From: DYGT01 sp964607795
Lineage (GTDB): Bacteria; Patescibacteriota; Microgenomatia; UBA8517
Assembly: GCA_964607795.1 (NCBI GenBank)
Contig: CAZSLA010000011.1
Span: 1 to 27,589 of the forward strand
Reading direction: 5' to 3'
Length of the DNA: 27,589 nucleotides
The notes under the pieces were generated by a model. That model searched no databases. It saw nothing but the letters and a program-made list of their open reading frames with translations, and had not been told where the DNA came from. A program made the position numbers and the translations under genes. Shown here piece after piece: positions 1 to 7,281 of the stretch. Each line of letters opens with the position of its first letter. The first letter of the stretch is position 1.

Positions 1-899
1 TGCCCGATATTTCAGATAGGCCCTGTGTGGTCACCATCCACGATGTGATCCCGCTTTTATACCCAAAGCATTATAAGCCCGGGATCAGGGGTAAGTGGAA
101 CTTGAAGCAACAAATTAAATCTTTAAAAAAAGTTAAGTTTATAATCACAGATTCCGAAACCAGCAAAAAAGATATCATGCGCTTTTTAGAAGCGCCCGAA
201 AAAAAAATAATCCCCATCCACCTTGCGAGCGACCCGATTTATAAGCCACTGAAGGACAAAAAATTTTTGTCCGAAGTTAAGCTCAAATATAATTTACCGG
301 ATAGGTTCGTCTTGTATGTCGGGGATGTTAACTATAACAAAAATGTGGGGACTTTAGCCAAAGCGTGTATTAAAAATAAAAGTCAGCTTGTGATCGTGGG
401 CAAAAGTGCAGGTAACATTAACGAAACAATACGTAGTTTTAATGGAAAAGGAATTAGAGATATTACACGCAGGTTGCTGGGAAAAACACACCCGGAGCTG
501 GCGCATTATCAAAATTTATCAAAGTTATTTGAATCGAAGTATGTTAGGACATTGGGTTATGTGGTAGATGAAGATCTGGTCGGAATTTACAATCTGGCGA
601 GTATGTATTGCCAGCCGTCTTTATATGAAGGATTTGGATTGCCGCCACTTCAGGCTTTGGCATGTGGCACACCTGTTGTTGCTTCCAGGACGCAAACTCT
701 GGTCGAAGTTTTGGAAAAAGGAGCAGTTTATTTTGAACCAACTAATGTTGAAGATTTATCTGATAAAATTGAAAGCTTGTTGGTTGACGAAAATTCAAGA
801 CAAAACGTAATAACAGAAGGATCCAAACGACTTAAAGATTTTAGCTGGAATAAAACTGCAGATAAAACTTTAGAGGTTTATAAAAGGGCACTTCAATGA
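1..899 (+). CDS. GT4 family glycosyltransferase, 5' end cut by window edge
   Basis: The frame is open to the left edge: codons from position 3 read P-D-I-S-D-R-P-C before the GTG at 27, and the segment C-V-V-T-I-H-D-V-I-P is the usual middle of the N-terminal Rossmann domain. The GTG at 27 is therefore internal, and roughly 80-100 N-terminal residues lie outside the window. Visible parts, numbered from the GTG, are the linker ITDSETSKKDI (~40-50), the start of the C-terminal domain LYVGDVNYNKN (~96-106), and the donor-binding region EGFGLPPLQALACGTPVV (~201-218). In the family's E-x7-E motif the first Glu (201) is present and the second is Gln (209), a known natural variation. The protein should be cytosolic and move a nucleotide-sugar residue onto a lipid-linked or sugar acceptor; the sugar cannot be read. 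Its stop overlaps the next start in ATGA, so the two genes are probably coupled. Confidence 0.9.
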   Translation, partial: PDISDRPCVVTIHDVIPLLYPKHYKPGIRGKWNLKQQIKSLKKVKFIITDSETSKKDIMRFLEAPEKKIIPIHLASDPIYKPLKDKKFLSEVKLKYNLPDRFVLYVGDVNYNKNVGTLAKACIKNKSQLVIVGKSAGNINETIRSFNGKGIRDITRRLLGKTHPELAHYQNLSKLFESKYVRTLGYVVDEDLVGIYNLASMYCQPSLYEGFGLPPLQALACGTPVVASRTQTLVEVLEKGAVYFEPTNVEDLSDKIESLLVDENSRQNVITEGSKRLKDFSWNKTADKTLEVYKRALQ

Positions 900-2020
900 A
901 TAAAAATGTAGTGTTTTTTTTAGGCTGGCGGGTTTTGTTGTTTATCGGTGGCTATATGGGAAGCATCCTTGTCTTGCAAGAAAGTTTTTTGGGCGGCAAT
1001 GTTGACAGTTATTTGCAAAGTCCAGAGCTTTGGTGGCATGCTAATTTTGACGGAGTGCCTTATTTAGCCATAGCCCAGGAGGGTTACCGCCCGATTCGCC
1101 ATTTTTTCTTTCCCGTCTATCCGCTTTTGATTAGGCTTTTAAGTTTTTGGGCGACGAACTTAAAAGGCTTTTTGCTATCGGCTGTTTTTATTTCACACCT
1201 AAGCTTTCTTTTTGCCATCTTTGGGCTTCATAAACTATTAAGTCTTGACGGAATTAAAACGCAAAGGATTTTACTGATCTTATTTATTTTTCCAGCTTCA
1301 TTTTTTTTTGCTGCCGTTTATACTGAAAGCTTGTTTCTAATGCTTGTGGTCTGGGCTTTTTATTTTGCACGAAAAAATAAGTTTCCGACGGCTAGTTTAT
1401 TGGCAGGGCTTGCTTGTGCTACGCGCGTAATAGGCGTGACACTTGCTTTAGCGATACTCGTTGAATGGTTTACACAAAATAAAACCAGGTTTAGGAGGGG
1501 GTCAGTTTTGGCTTTATGTCTTTATCTGTTTATTATGGCGTCTGGGTTATTGCTTTACTTTTGGTTTTTATACAAAGAAACCGGGGATCCTCTGATATTT
1601 ATCCATAAAGTAGGCATTTACGGAGCTCAAAGGTCTGTAAGTTTTGTGTTTTTGCCGCAGGTATTTTATCGTTACTTTATTAAAATTATCCCGTCCTTAC
1701 CTTTTAACTGGCCGATTATTTTTACTGCTTTTTTGGAAGTTTTAGTCGCGGTTTTATTTTTAGTATTGGTGGTATACGGTTATTTTAAACTCAGACTAAG
1801 CTATTGGGTATATTTGTTTGGCGGATATTTAGTACCCACTCTGTCCGGTAGTTTTTCCTCGCTTCCACGCTACGTATTAGTCCTTTTTCCTGCATTTATT
1901 TTGCTTTCCAAGCTTACACGCCGGATCCCAAAATTTGTGCAGTTGCTTTTGGCTGGAGTATCATTACTAGGTTTAATTTTGGCAACAATGCTATTTTCGC
2001 GTGGATATTGGGTATCATGA
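896..2020 (+). CDS. PIG-V-like (GT76-type) membrane mannosyltransferase
   Basis: This is a 374-residue multi-pass membrane protein with about 9-10 hydrophobic segments. Near the N-terminus it shows the pattern of bacterial relatives of the eukaryotic GPI mannosyltransferase II: W-x-x-F-D-G (51-53) followed by IAQEGY (~59-64) and FFPVYPLLIR (~71-80). Further on come FPASFFFAAVYTESLF (~132-147) and the TR-x-x-G element (~176-180). By family knowledge it is a GT-C fold enzyme using a polyprenyl-phosphate sugar on the outer face of the membrane, with the acidic residue of the first loop (here Asp52) catalytic. Donor and acceptor are not known. The ATG lies in an ATGA overlap with the preceding GT4, with AGGG a few bases upstream. 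The end again overlaps the next ATG in ATGA. Confidence 0.82.
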   Translation: MNKNVVFFLGWRVLLFIGGYMGSILVLQESFLGGNVDSYLQSPELWWHANFDGVPYLAIAQEGYRPIRHFFFPVYPLLIRLLSFWATNLKGFLLSAVFISHLSFLFAIFGLHKLLSLDGIKTQRILLILFIFPASFFFAAVYTESLFLMLVVWAFYFARKNKFPTASLLAGLACATRVIGVTLALAILVEWFTQNKTRFRRGSVLALCLYLFIMASGLLLYFWFLYKETGDPLIFIHKVGIYGAQRSVSFVFLPQVFYRYFIKIIPSLPFNWPIIFTAFLEVLVAVLFLVLVVYGYFKLRLSYWVYLFGGYLVPTLSGSFSSLPRYVLVLFPAFILLSKLTRRIPKFVQLLLAGVSLLGLILATMLFSRGYWVS

Positions 2021-3264
2021 AGGAAAAAATTCTAAAAAATAAGCTGGTTTCCGGAAGCCTTGTCATGATTGCCGGAAGTTTAGGGGTGAATGTAGTTAAC
2101 TATTTTTACCACCTAGTTATGGGTAGGCTCTTGGGGCCTAGTGATTACAGCGTTTTGGCGAGTATTTTTTCCCTTTTTTATCTAATCGGCATTGTTCCAC
2201 AATCTGCAGGTGTGGGAATTGTTAAATTTACTTCAGAAGTGACGACACAAAAAGATTTGGCACTTTTATATGGTAGCTTAAAGCAGTTTGTTAGAAAGCT
2301 CGGCTTTGTAATGGCGCTTGCGATCTTTCTGTTTTCGCCATTTATTTCTCATTTTTTACACCTTGAGAGTTTTTGGATAGTCTCACTTTTGGCGCCAGTT
2401 ATGTATTTCAGCCTGATTACGATGGTGAACCAGTCCATAGTCCAAGGGAAGCTTTTATTTGGCCAATTTGTTGGGATAAGTTTGATCTCTTCTTTAGGGA
2501 AGTTTATCTTGGGGTTAGTTTTAGTGATTCTGGGTTATTCAGCGTTCGGTGCTATTTTTGCCCTGGCCTTAGCTGCGTTTATAACTTACACCTATTCCTG
2601 CCACCTGGTTCAAAAGTTGGTCCCTAAGCCGCAACAAGGAAGAAACATGGAAGATTTTTTCAACTTTTCCAAGCCGGCACTTTTGCAGGCTTTGTCGTTT
2701 GCAGCCTTTTTTACTACTGATTTAATCTTGGTTAAGCACTATTTTCCCGAATTTGATGCAGGACTTTATGCAGCATTATCAACACTAGGTAGGATAATAT
2801 TTTTTGCTGCAAGTCCTATAAGTATGGTGATGTTTCCCGTTGTATCTGGTAAAAGGGCAAAAGGAGAGTCCTATAGACAATTTTTTTACTTGGCTTTTTT
2901 TGCAACTGCGATTATGGCTTTAGGTGCAGTAGTCGTTTATTGGCTATTTCCCGGCCTTGCCATTGGCCTTTTATATGGCAGCGAATACTTGCAGGCAAGT
3001 TCGCTTCTAGTATGGATGGGATTGTTTATTTCTTTTTATACTTTTAACTACTATTTAGTAAACTTCTTGCTTTCTGTGGGACGCGTAAAAGTTATGGCTT
3101 TACCTGTAATTGGCGTGTTTTTGCAATTTTTTGGCATTTTGTTTTGGCATAGAACCATGGCGCACGTAATATGTGTGTCTTTGGCAACAATGGTCTTTTT
3201 ATTTATTGGTCTTATAATATACTTACTTAATCATCAATACGGTTCCCAAAATGCAAAAAAATAA
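2017..3264 (+). CDS. Wzx/MATE-type polysaccharide flippase
   Basis: A 415-residue protein of about 12 membrane spans, the usual size for oligosaccharide flippases of the MATE/MVF superfamily. The N-terminal signature GRLLGPSDYSVL (~36-47) matches the G-R-x-L-G-P-x-x-Y element typical of Wzx-type polysaccharide biosynthesis proteins. Later segments (MVMFPVVSGKRA, ~270-281; a Tyr-rich helix ~340-350) also fit. Its inferred role is to flip lipid-linked oligosaccharides made by the neighbouring cytosolic transferases. An in-frame TTG at 2008 would add three residues, but the ATG at 2017 gives the ATGA coupling seen repeatedly here, so I chose it. It overlaps the next gene by 14 nt. It is a distant homologue of the second flippase at 20453-21733. 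Confidence 0.88.
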   Translation: MKEKILKNKLVSGSLVMIAGSLGVNVVNYFYHLVMGRLLGPSDYSVLASIFSLFYLIGIVPQSAGVGIVKFTSEVTTQKDLALLYGSLKQFVRKLGFVMALAIFLFSPFISHFLHLESFWIVSLLAPVMYFSLITMVNQSIVQGKLLFGQFVGISLISSLGKFILGLVLVILGYSAFGAIFALALAAFITYTYSCHLVQKLVPKPQQGRNMEDFFNFSKPALLQALSFAAFFTTDLILVKHYFPEFDAGLYAALSTLGRIIFFAASPISMVMFPVVSGKRAKGESYRQFFYLAFFATAIMALGAVVVYWLFPGLAIGLLYGSEYLQASSLLVWMGLFISFYTFNYYLVNFLLSVGRVKVMALPVIGVFLQFFGILFWHRTMAHVICVSLATMVFLFIGLIIYLLNHQYGSQNAKK

Positions 3265-4027
3265 AACCCTTTTATCTATAGTTGTTCCTGCGTATAAACA
3301 AGAAAAAACCATCAAGACCGATTTAGAAAATATTATTTCAGTTTTAGATGAAGGATTGCCCGCCAATTACGACTATGAAATTATCTGTGTGGTGGACGGT
3401 AGATTAGATAAAACCGAAGCTGAAGCCAAGAAAGTTAGTTCTAAAAAGCTGTCGATAAAAAGCTATGAAAAAAATCAAGGTAAAGGTCATGCGGTGAGAA
3501 CAGGAATGAAATATGCCAAAGGGGAGTTAGTTTCTTTTTTGGATGCGGGGATGGATATTAGCCCCAAGGGCATTATGATGCTTATGGCTCACATGGAGTG
3601 GTATAAGGCCGATGTGGTTGTGGGATCCAAAAGGCATCCCGTATCGCGCGTTAATTACCCTTTTAAAAGAAAACTGTATAGCATTGGATATCATTTATTG
3701 ATCCGTGTTTTATTTAAATTACCTCTAAATGACACTCAAAGCGGGATAAAAATTTTTAAGCGCAAAGTTGTGGAGGCGATTTTGCCCCGTCTTTTGGTAA
3801 AAGACTATGCTATGGATATTGAAATGCTTGCGGTTTCTAAATATTTGGGCTTTAACCGGATTTATGAAGCTCCTATCGAAGTAACCTTTAATAAAAATAC
3901 CAGTGCAATTTCGTGGAAAACTGTTTATAAAATGCTTTGGGACAGCTTGGCTGTGTTTTATAGATTAAGGATTAGGCGTTACTATGACGATAAAAATAAA
4001 AAAAATTGGCTTACTTATAATTCATGA
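3251..4027 (+). CDS. GT2 family glycosyltransferase (DPM1-like, soluble)
   Basis: This 258-residue GT-A fold protein begins with LLSIVVPAYKQEKT (~7-20). The nucleotide-binding motif reads CVVDGRLDKT (46-55) instead of the commoner VDDGSxDxT. The metal-binding motif is FLDAGMD (96-102) rather than a plain DxD, and KNQGKGHAVRTGM (74-86) and DTQSGIKIFKR follow. Together these variants mark a recognisable GT2 subfamily, so they need not mean lost activity. The second half resembles dolichyl-phosphate mannose synthase (VGSKRH, YAMDIEML), but there are no C-terminal membrane helices, unlike the GT2 proteins at 9303 and 16356. A role in making a polyprenyl-phosphate sugar or extending a glycolipid is inferred. 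The start overlaps the flippase by 14 nt, and the end shares ATGA with the next gene. Confidence 0.87.
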   Translation: MQKNKTLLSIVVPAYKQEKTIKTDLENIISVLDEGLPANYDYEIICVVDGRLDKTEAEAKKVSSKKLSIKSYEKNQGKGHAVRTGMKYAKGELVSFLDAGMDISPKGIMMLMAHMEWYKADVVVGSKRHPVSRVNYPFKRKLYSIGYHLLIRVLFKLPLNDTQSGIKIFKRKVVEAILPRLLVKDYAMDIEMLAVSKYLGFNRIYEAPIEVTFNKNTSAISWKTVYKMLWDSLAVFYRLRIRRYYDDKNKKNWLTYNS

Positions 4028-5139
4028 ATATTTTATGTTTCTCCTGGCGTGATCCGAAGCATCCTTTGGCGGGTGGCGCCGAGCAAGTGATGCATGAGCA
4101 TATGAAAGGTTGGATTGAAGCAGGACACAGAGTTACGCTTTTTTCCTCAAGCTTTAAAAAAGCAAAAACACATGAAACCATAGATGGCGTGCAAATAATT
4201 AGGCATGGCCGTCAGCTTCTGGGTGTGCACATATCTGCTTTTTTTTGGTATGTATTTTTAAAGAAGCATAAGTACGACTTGGTGGTAGATCAATTTCATT
4301 TCATACCTTTTTTTACGCCGTTATATGTCCGTACGCAAAAGATCGCAGTCATACAAGAGGTGGCCAGAAATCTTTGGTTCAGGCAGCCACTTCCGCCGGT
4401 TATAAGACAGCTTATTGGAGGAGTAGGCTACATGCTTGAGCCTTTATTTTTTCTTTTGTATAAAAAAACACTGTTTATCACGGGCTCAGATTCTGCTAGA
4501 CATGATTTATTAAAAATGGGGATACCGGACAAAAACATTAATATTATTCCCCATGGACTGATAATTAAAACGCCAAAAAAAATGCCTTCTAAAGAAAAAA
4601 TCGCAACGATTACATTTTTAGGAGCTGTAACTGCTGATAAAGGTATTTATGATGCTCTTAAAGTATTTAAAATTTTGGATAGTCAAGGCACTTATAACTT
4701 TTGGGTTATCGGAAAAGCAGAAGGTAAATTTATAAGCCTTATGAAACAAAAAGAGCGGGAGTTCGAAGGACGTCTGACTTATTGGGGGTATGTGTCACAA
4801 GAGGAAAAATTTAAACTGCTGGCTAAATCGCACGTTCTAATAAATCCGTCCTTGCGTGAGGGTTGGGGTCTTGTAAATATCGAAGCTAATGCCATGAGTA
4901 CTCCGGTGGTTGCTTATAATTCGCCCGGATTAATTGATTCGGTTAGCACAAGCTCCGGCATAATCGTTTCACAAAATACCCCAAAGCAGCTATTCCAAGA
5001 GGTTGTTAATCTATTCAACAACAAACGTCTTTATAGTAAACTATCTAAAGGAGCAGAAGATTGGAGCAAACAGTTTAGTTGGCAGGAAAGCAAAAAACAA
5101 AGTTTAAGATTGATAGAAAGTATTTATGGCAAAAACTAA
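4024..5139 (+). CDS. GT4 family glycosyltransferase
   Basis: A 371-residue two-domain GT-B enzyme of full family length. The N-terminus MNILCFSWRDPKHPLAGGAEQ has the Gly-Gly-Ala-Glu loop (~17-20) common in GT4 proteins. The second domain starts near ATITFLGAVTADKG (~196-209). The donor site EGWGLVNIEA carries both glutamates of E-x7-E (Glu279 and Glu287), so it looks catalytically complete. It should act in the cytosol on a lipid-linked acceptor; the sugar is unknown. A TATAAT at 4016-4021 lies only 2 nt before the ATG, too close to serve as a promoter for this start, and the ATGA overlap argues for read-through from upstream. The gene ends in a 14-nt overlap with the methyltransferase. Confidence 0.9.
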   Translation: MNILCFSWRDPKHPLAGGAEQVMHEHMKGWIEAGHRVTLFSSSFKKAKTHETIDGVQIIRHGRQLLGVHISAFFWYVFLKKHKYDLVVDQFHFIPFFTPLYVRTQKIAVIQEVARNLWFRQPLPPVIRQLIGGVGYMLEPLFFLLYKKTLFITGSDSARHDLLKMGIPDKNINIIPHGLIIKTPKKMPSKEKIATITFLGAVTADKGIYDALKVFKILDSQGTYNFWVIGKAEGKFISLMKQKEREFEGRLTYWGYVSQEEKFKLLAKSHVLINPSLREGWGLVNIEANAMSTPVVAYNSPGLIDSVSTSSGIIVSQNTPKQLFQEVVNLFNNKRLYSKLSKGAEDWSKQFSWQESKKQSLRLIESIYGKN

Positions 5140-5722
5140 AAGTACTAATTTAGAAAAACATACTTCCAGTAATCCCCTGCAAAAGTTTTTAATAAACCGT
5201 TTCCAAGACATCGTGACACAAGAAGTTATTGGCTTAAAACCAGAAAGCATGATGTCTGTTGGATGCGGGGAGGGATTTGATTTAAAGCATATCTTAAAAG
5301 CCTATAAACCAAAAAAGACAGTGGGTGTAGATATAGACAAGGAAGCTGTAAAATACGCTCAAAAACATCTCCCAAAAGTAGAATTTAGACAGGCAGACGC
5401 CAAAAAGTTGCCGTTTAAAAAAAACCAATTTGATCTGGTTTTGGCATTGGAAATAATAGAACACATTCCTGATTATGATGAGGCAATTAGTGAATTAAAA
5501 CGCGTCAGCAAAGGGCCGGTTTTAATTACTGTTCCCTGGGAGCCTTGGTTTAGTGTGGTGGGGCTTTTGCGCGGTAAATATTTAAATAGACTGGGAAGAC
5601 ACCCGGAGCATGTTAATGCATGGAACAAAACTTCATTTGCAAAGGTTGTTAAAAAACACGGGCTCAAAATAAAAAATCATAAAATAATATTCCCCTGGCA
5701 GATGGTAATATTGGAAAAATGA
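5126..5722 (+). CDS. class I SAM-dependent methyltransferase
   Basis: A 198-residue Rossmann-fold methyltransferase of the Methyltransf_11 type. Motif I is MSVGCGEG (43-50), followed by the acidic ribose-binding end of strand 2, VGVDID (66-71). Then come the RQADAKKLPF segment (~88-97) and the post-motif VLALEIIEHIPD (105-116). The C-terminal part (ITVPWEPWF, GKYLNRLGRHPEHVNAW) is a pattern often seen in methyltransferases beside glycan genes. It probably methylates a sugar or lipid-linked intermediate of this operon, but no substrate can be read from the sequence. It is compact, with little substrate-binding lid. It overlaps its upstream neighbour by 14 nt and its downstream neighbour in ATGA. 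Confidence 0.88.
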   Translation: MAKTKSTNLEKHTSSNPLQKFLINRFQDIVTQEVIGLKPESMMSVGCGEGFDLKHILKAYKPKKTVGVDIDKEAVKYAQKHLPKVEFRQADAKKLPFKKNQFDLVLALEIIEHIPDYDEAISELKRVSKGPVLITVPWEPWFSVVGLLRGKYLNRLGRHPEHVNAWNKTSFAKVVKKHGLKIKNHKIIFPWQMVILEK

Positions 5723-7281
5723 ACTTCAGGGCTGATTTTTTTCTCAAGGTAATACTAGTTTGTTTTGCCATTTTTTCACTTTTTACAGTTAGCGATTATG
5801 GAATGTCTGTTGATGAGTTGAGCCAGCGTCATCGACGTTTGGTGCAGGCTTCAGAATATTTTCGTGTAACAGGTCTTATGAGTTATGCTCCGAATGTTTT
5901 GACTTACCAAAGTAGCATAACCGAAGATATCTCACCATACTACGGGGTTTCGCTGCAATACCCCTTACTTTTATTGGAAATATTTCCAGACGCTTTGAGC
6001 CACGAAAGCCAACTTTATTGGCTGATAATACATTTATATTTACACTTAATATTTTTATTTTCAGCTTCTTGTTTTTACAGACTACTTAAGTTTTTAAAAG
6101 TTAATAGCTGGATTTCTTTAATAGTTACTTTTTTTTACCTACTACATCCTCGTATATATGCTCATTCTTTTTACAATATTAAGGACACCCTTTTTATGTC
6201 CTTGTTTGTTGTTGCGACATATTGTCTTTTTTTATTTAAACAAAAGCCTTCCCGAAAAAGCCTATTTTTCTTTATCCTTACAAGCGCGATGGCGATAAAC
6301 ACTCGCATAATGGGCCTGTTATTGCCTGCGTTTTACTTTTTGTGGTTATTTACCGATAAAATTACGCTTAAAAAAAAGCTGATTACATTTACCACATATG
6401 TTCTAGGAGTTTTACTTGTTTTATTTATAATTTGGCCAGTTTTATGGTATGAACCTATATCTGGTTTATATAATATTTTTGTACAGTTTAGTGATTATGA
6501 AGTGTGGCATAGTAGGATAATTTTTAATGGAGAGTTGATTTCTGGGAACGATCCACCAATTACTTATCTTCCTGTATGGATTGGGATTTCCACGCCGTTT
6601 TATTATCTAATCGGTTGGATTACTGGCTTTTTAGTGAGCCTATATTTGTTTGTTAAGCGAAAACAAGCTAAATATTTTTTCCCCATTTTCGTCATACTAG
6701 CTACCTATATAGCAATAATTGCATTTAATTCCACTTTGTATGGAGGCTGGCGACATGTATTTTTTTTGTACCCTTGTTTTATGATGCTTGCTGCTTTTGC
6801 TCTGAACCAGCTGATGAAGTATTCGACAAAATGGTTGAAAGTAGGTTTAATGGTGATCGTTATATCGGCTGGTTTTCATCTAAACTGGATGATAAATAAC
6901 CACCCTTATCATTATGTGTATTTTAATGTTTTAGCTGGGGAAAACTGGGATGAGCGTTGGGATCGGGACTATTGGCGCGTATCAGTAAAGAACTTATTAG
7001 AAGCGCTGGTGGAAAATGAGCAACCTGCCATTGGCGAAAGGCTTAACATCATGCACAATCAATTTGTAGTTCGGGGAGGCTGGCTGATGGAGCCCAGATT
7101 GAAAAGTAAACTGCAATTGGTTGATTCCTTAAAAGAGGCGGATTATGTATTGTATGATTACCGCTTCACCCGTGGGGATGGGCCGCGAAAATATGAGGGC
7201 CAGTTTGATAACTACTTAAGTATTATGGTGGACGGCAAGCCAATTATGAGTATTTACAAACGCCAGCCAAAATCTGAGTAA
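5719..7281 (+). CDS. PMT-like (GT39/GT-C) membrane glycosyltransferase
   Basis: A 520-residue multi-pass protein. The first periplasm-side loop carries SDYGMSVDELSQRH (~25-38) with an adjacent Asp-Glu (32-33), the position and chemistry of the catalytic acidic pair in protein O-mannosyltransferases and related GT-C enzymes. Other landmarks are FYNIKDTLFMSLF (~151-163), YGGWRHVFFLYP (341-352) and HPYHYVYFNVLAGE (395-408). A polar tail of about 110 residues follows the last helix (~400-520). By family it would transfer a sugar from a polyprenyl-phosphate donor outside the membrane. The next gene is a tandem paralogue sharing all these landmarks. The start is in an ATGA overlap, and the stop overlaps the next ATG by one base (TAATG). 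The acceptor is unknown. Confidence 0.83.
   Translation: MNFRADFFLKVILVCFAIFSLFTVSDYGMSVDELSQRHRRLVQASEYFRVTGLMSYAPNVLTYQSSITEDISPYYGVSLQYPLLLLEIFPDALSHESQLYWLIIHLYLHLIFLFSASCFYRLLKFLKVNSWISLIVTFFYLLHPRIYAHSFYNIKDTLFMSLFVVATYCLFLFKQKPSRKSLFFFILTSAMAINTRIMGLLLPAFYFLWLFTDKITLKKKLITFTTYVLGVLLVLFIIWPVLWYEPISGLYNIFVQFSDYEVWHSRIIFNGELISGNDPPITYLPVWIGISTPFYYLIGWITGFLVSLYLFVKRKQAKYFFPIFVILATYIAIIAFNSTLYGGWRHVFFLYPCFMMLAAFALNQLMKYSTKWLKVGLMVIVISAGFHLNWMINNHPYHYVYFNVLAGENWDERWDRDYWRVSVKNLLEALVENEQPAIGERLNIMHNQFVVRGGWLMEPRLKSKLQLVDSLKEADYVLYDYRFTRGDGPRKYEGQFDNYLSIMVDGKPIMSIYKRQPKSE

Noticed and set aside
27..29. GTG as the true start of the first gene
   Set aside because: The frame is open to the window edge and the protein would lack most of a GT4 N-terminal domain.
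2008..2016. TTG start adding three residues to the first flippase
   Set aside because: The ATG at 2017 gives the ATGA overlap used throughout this operon; the TTG has no supporting ribosome binding site.
4016..4021. TATAAT as a promoter for the GT4 gene at 4024
   Set aside because: It ends only 2 nt before the ATG, so transcription would begin inside the coding sequence; the gene is overlap-coupled and needs no promoter.
3251..4027. Loss of activity in the GT2 because of VVDGRLD and DAGMD
   Set aside because: The two variants occur together with other conserved blocks of a recognisable GT2 subfamily, so they look like normal family features.
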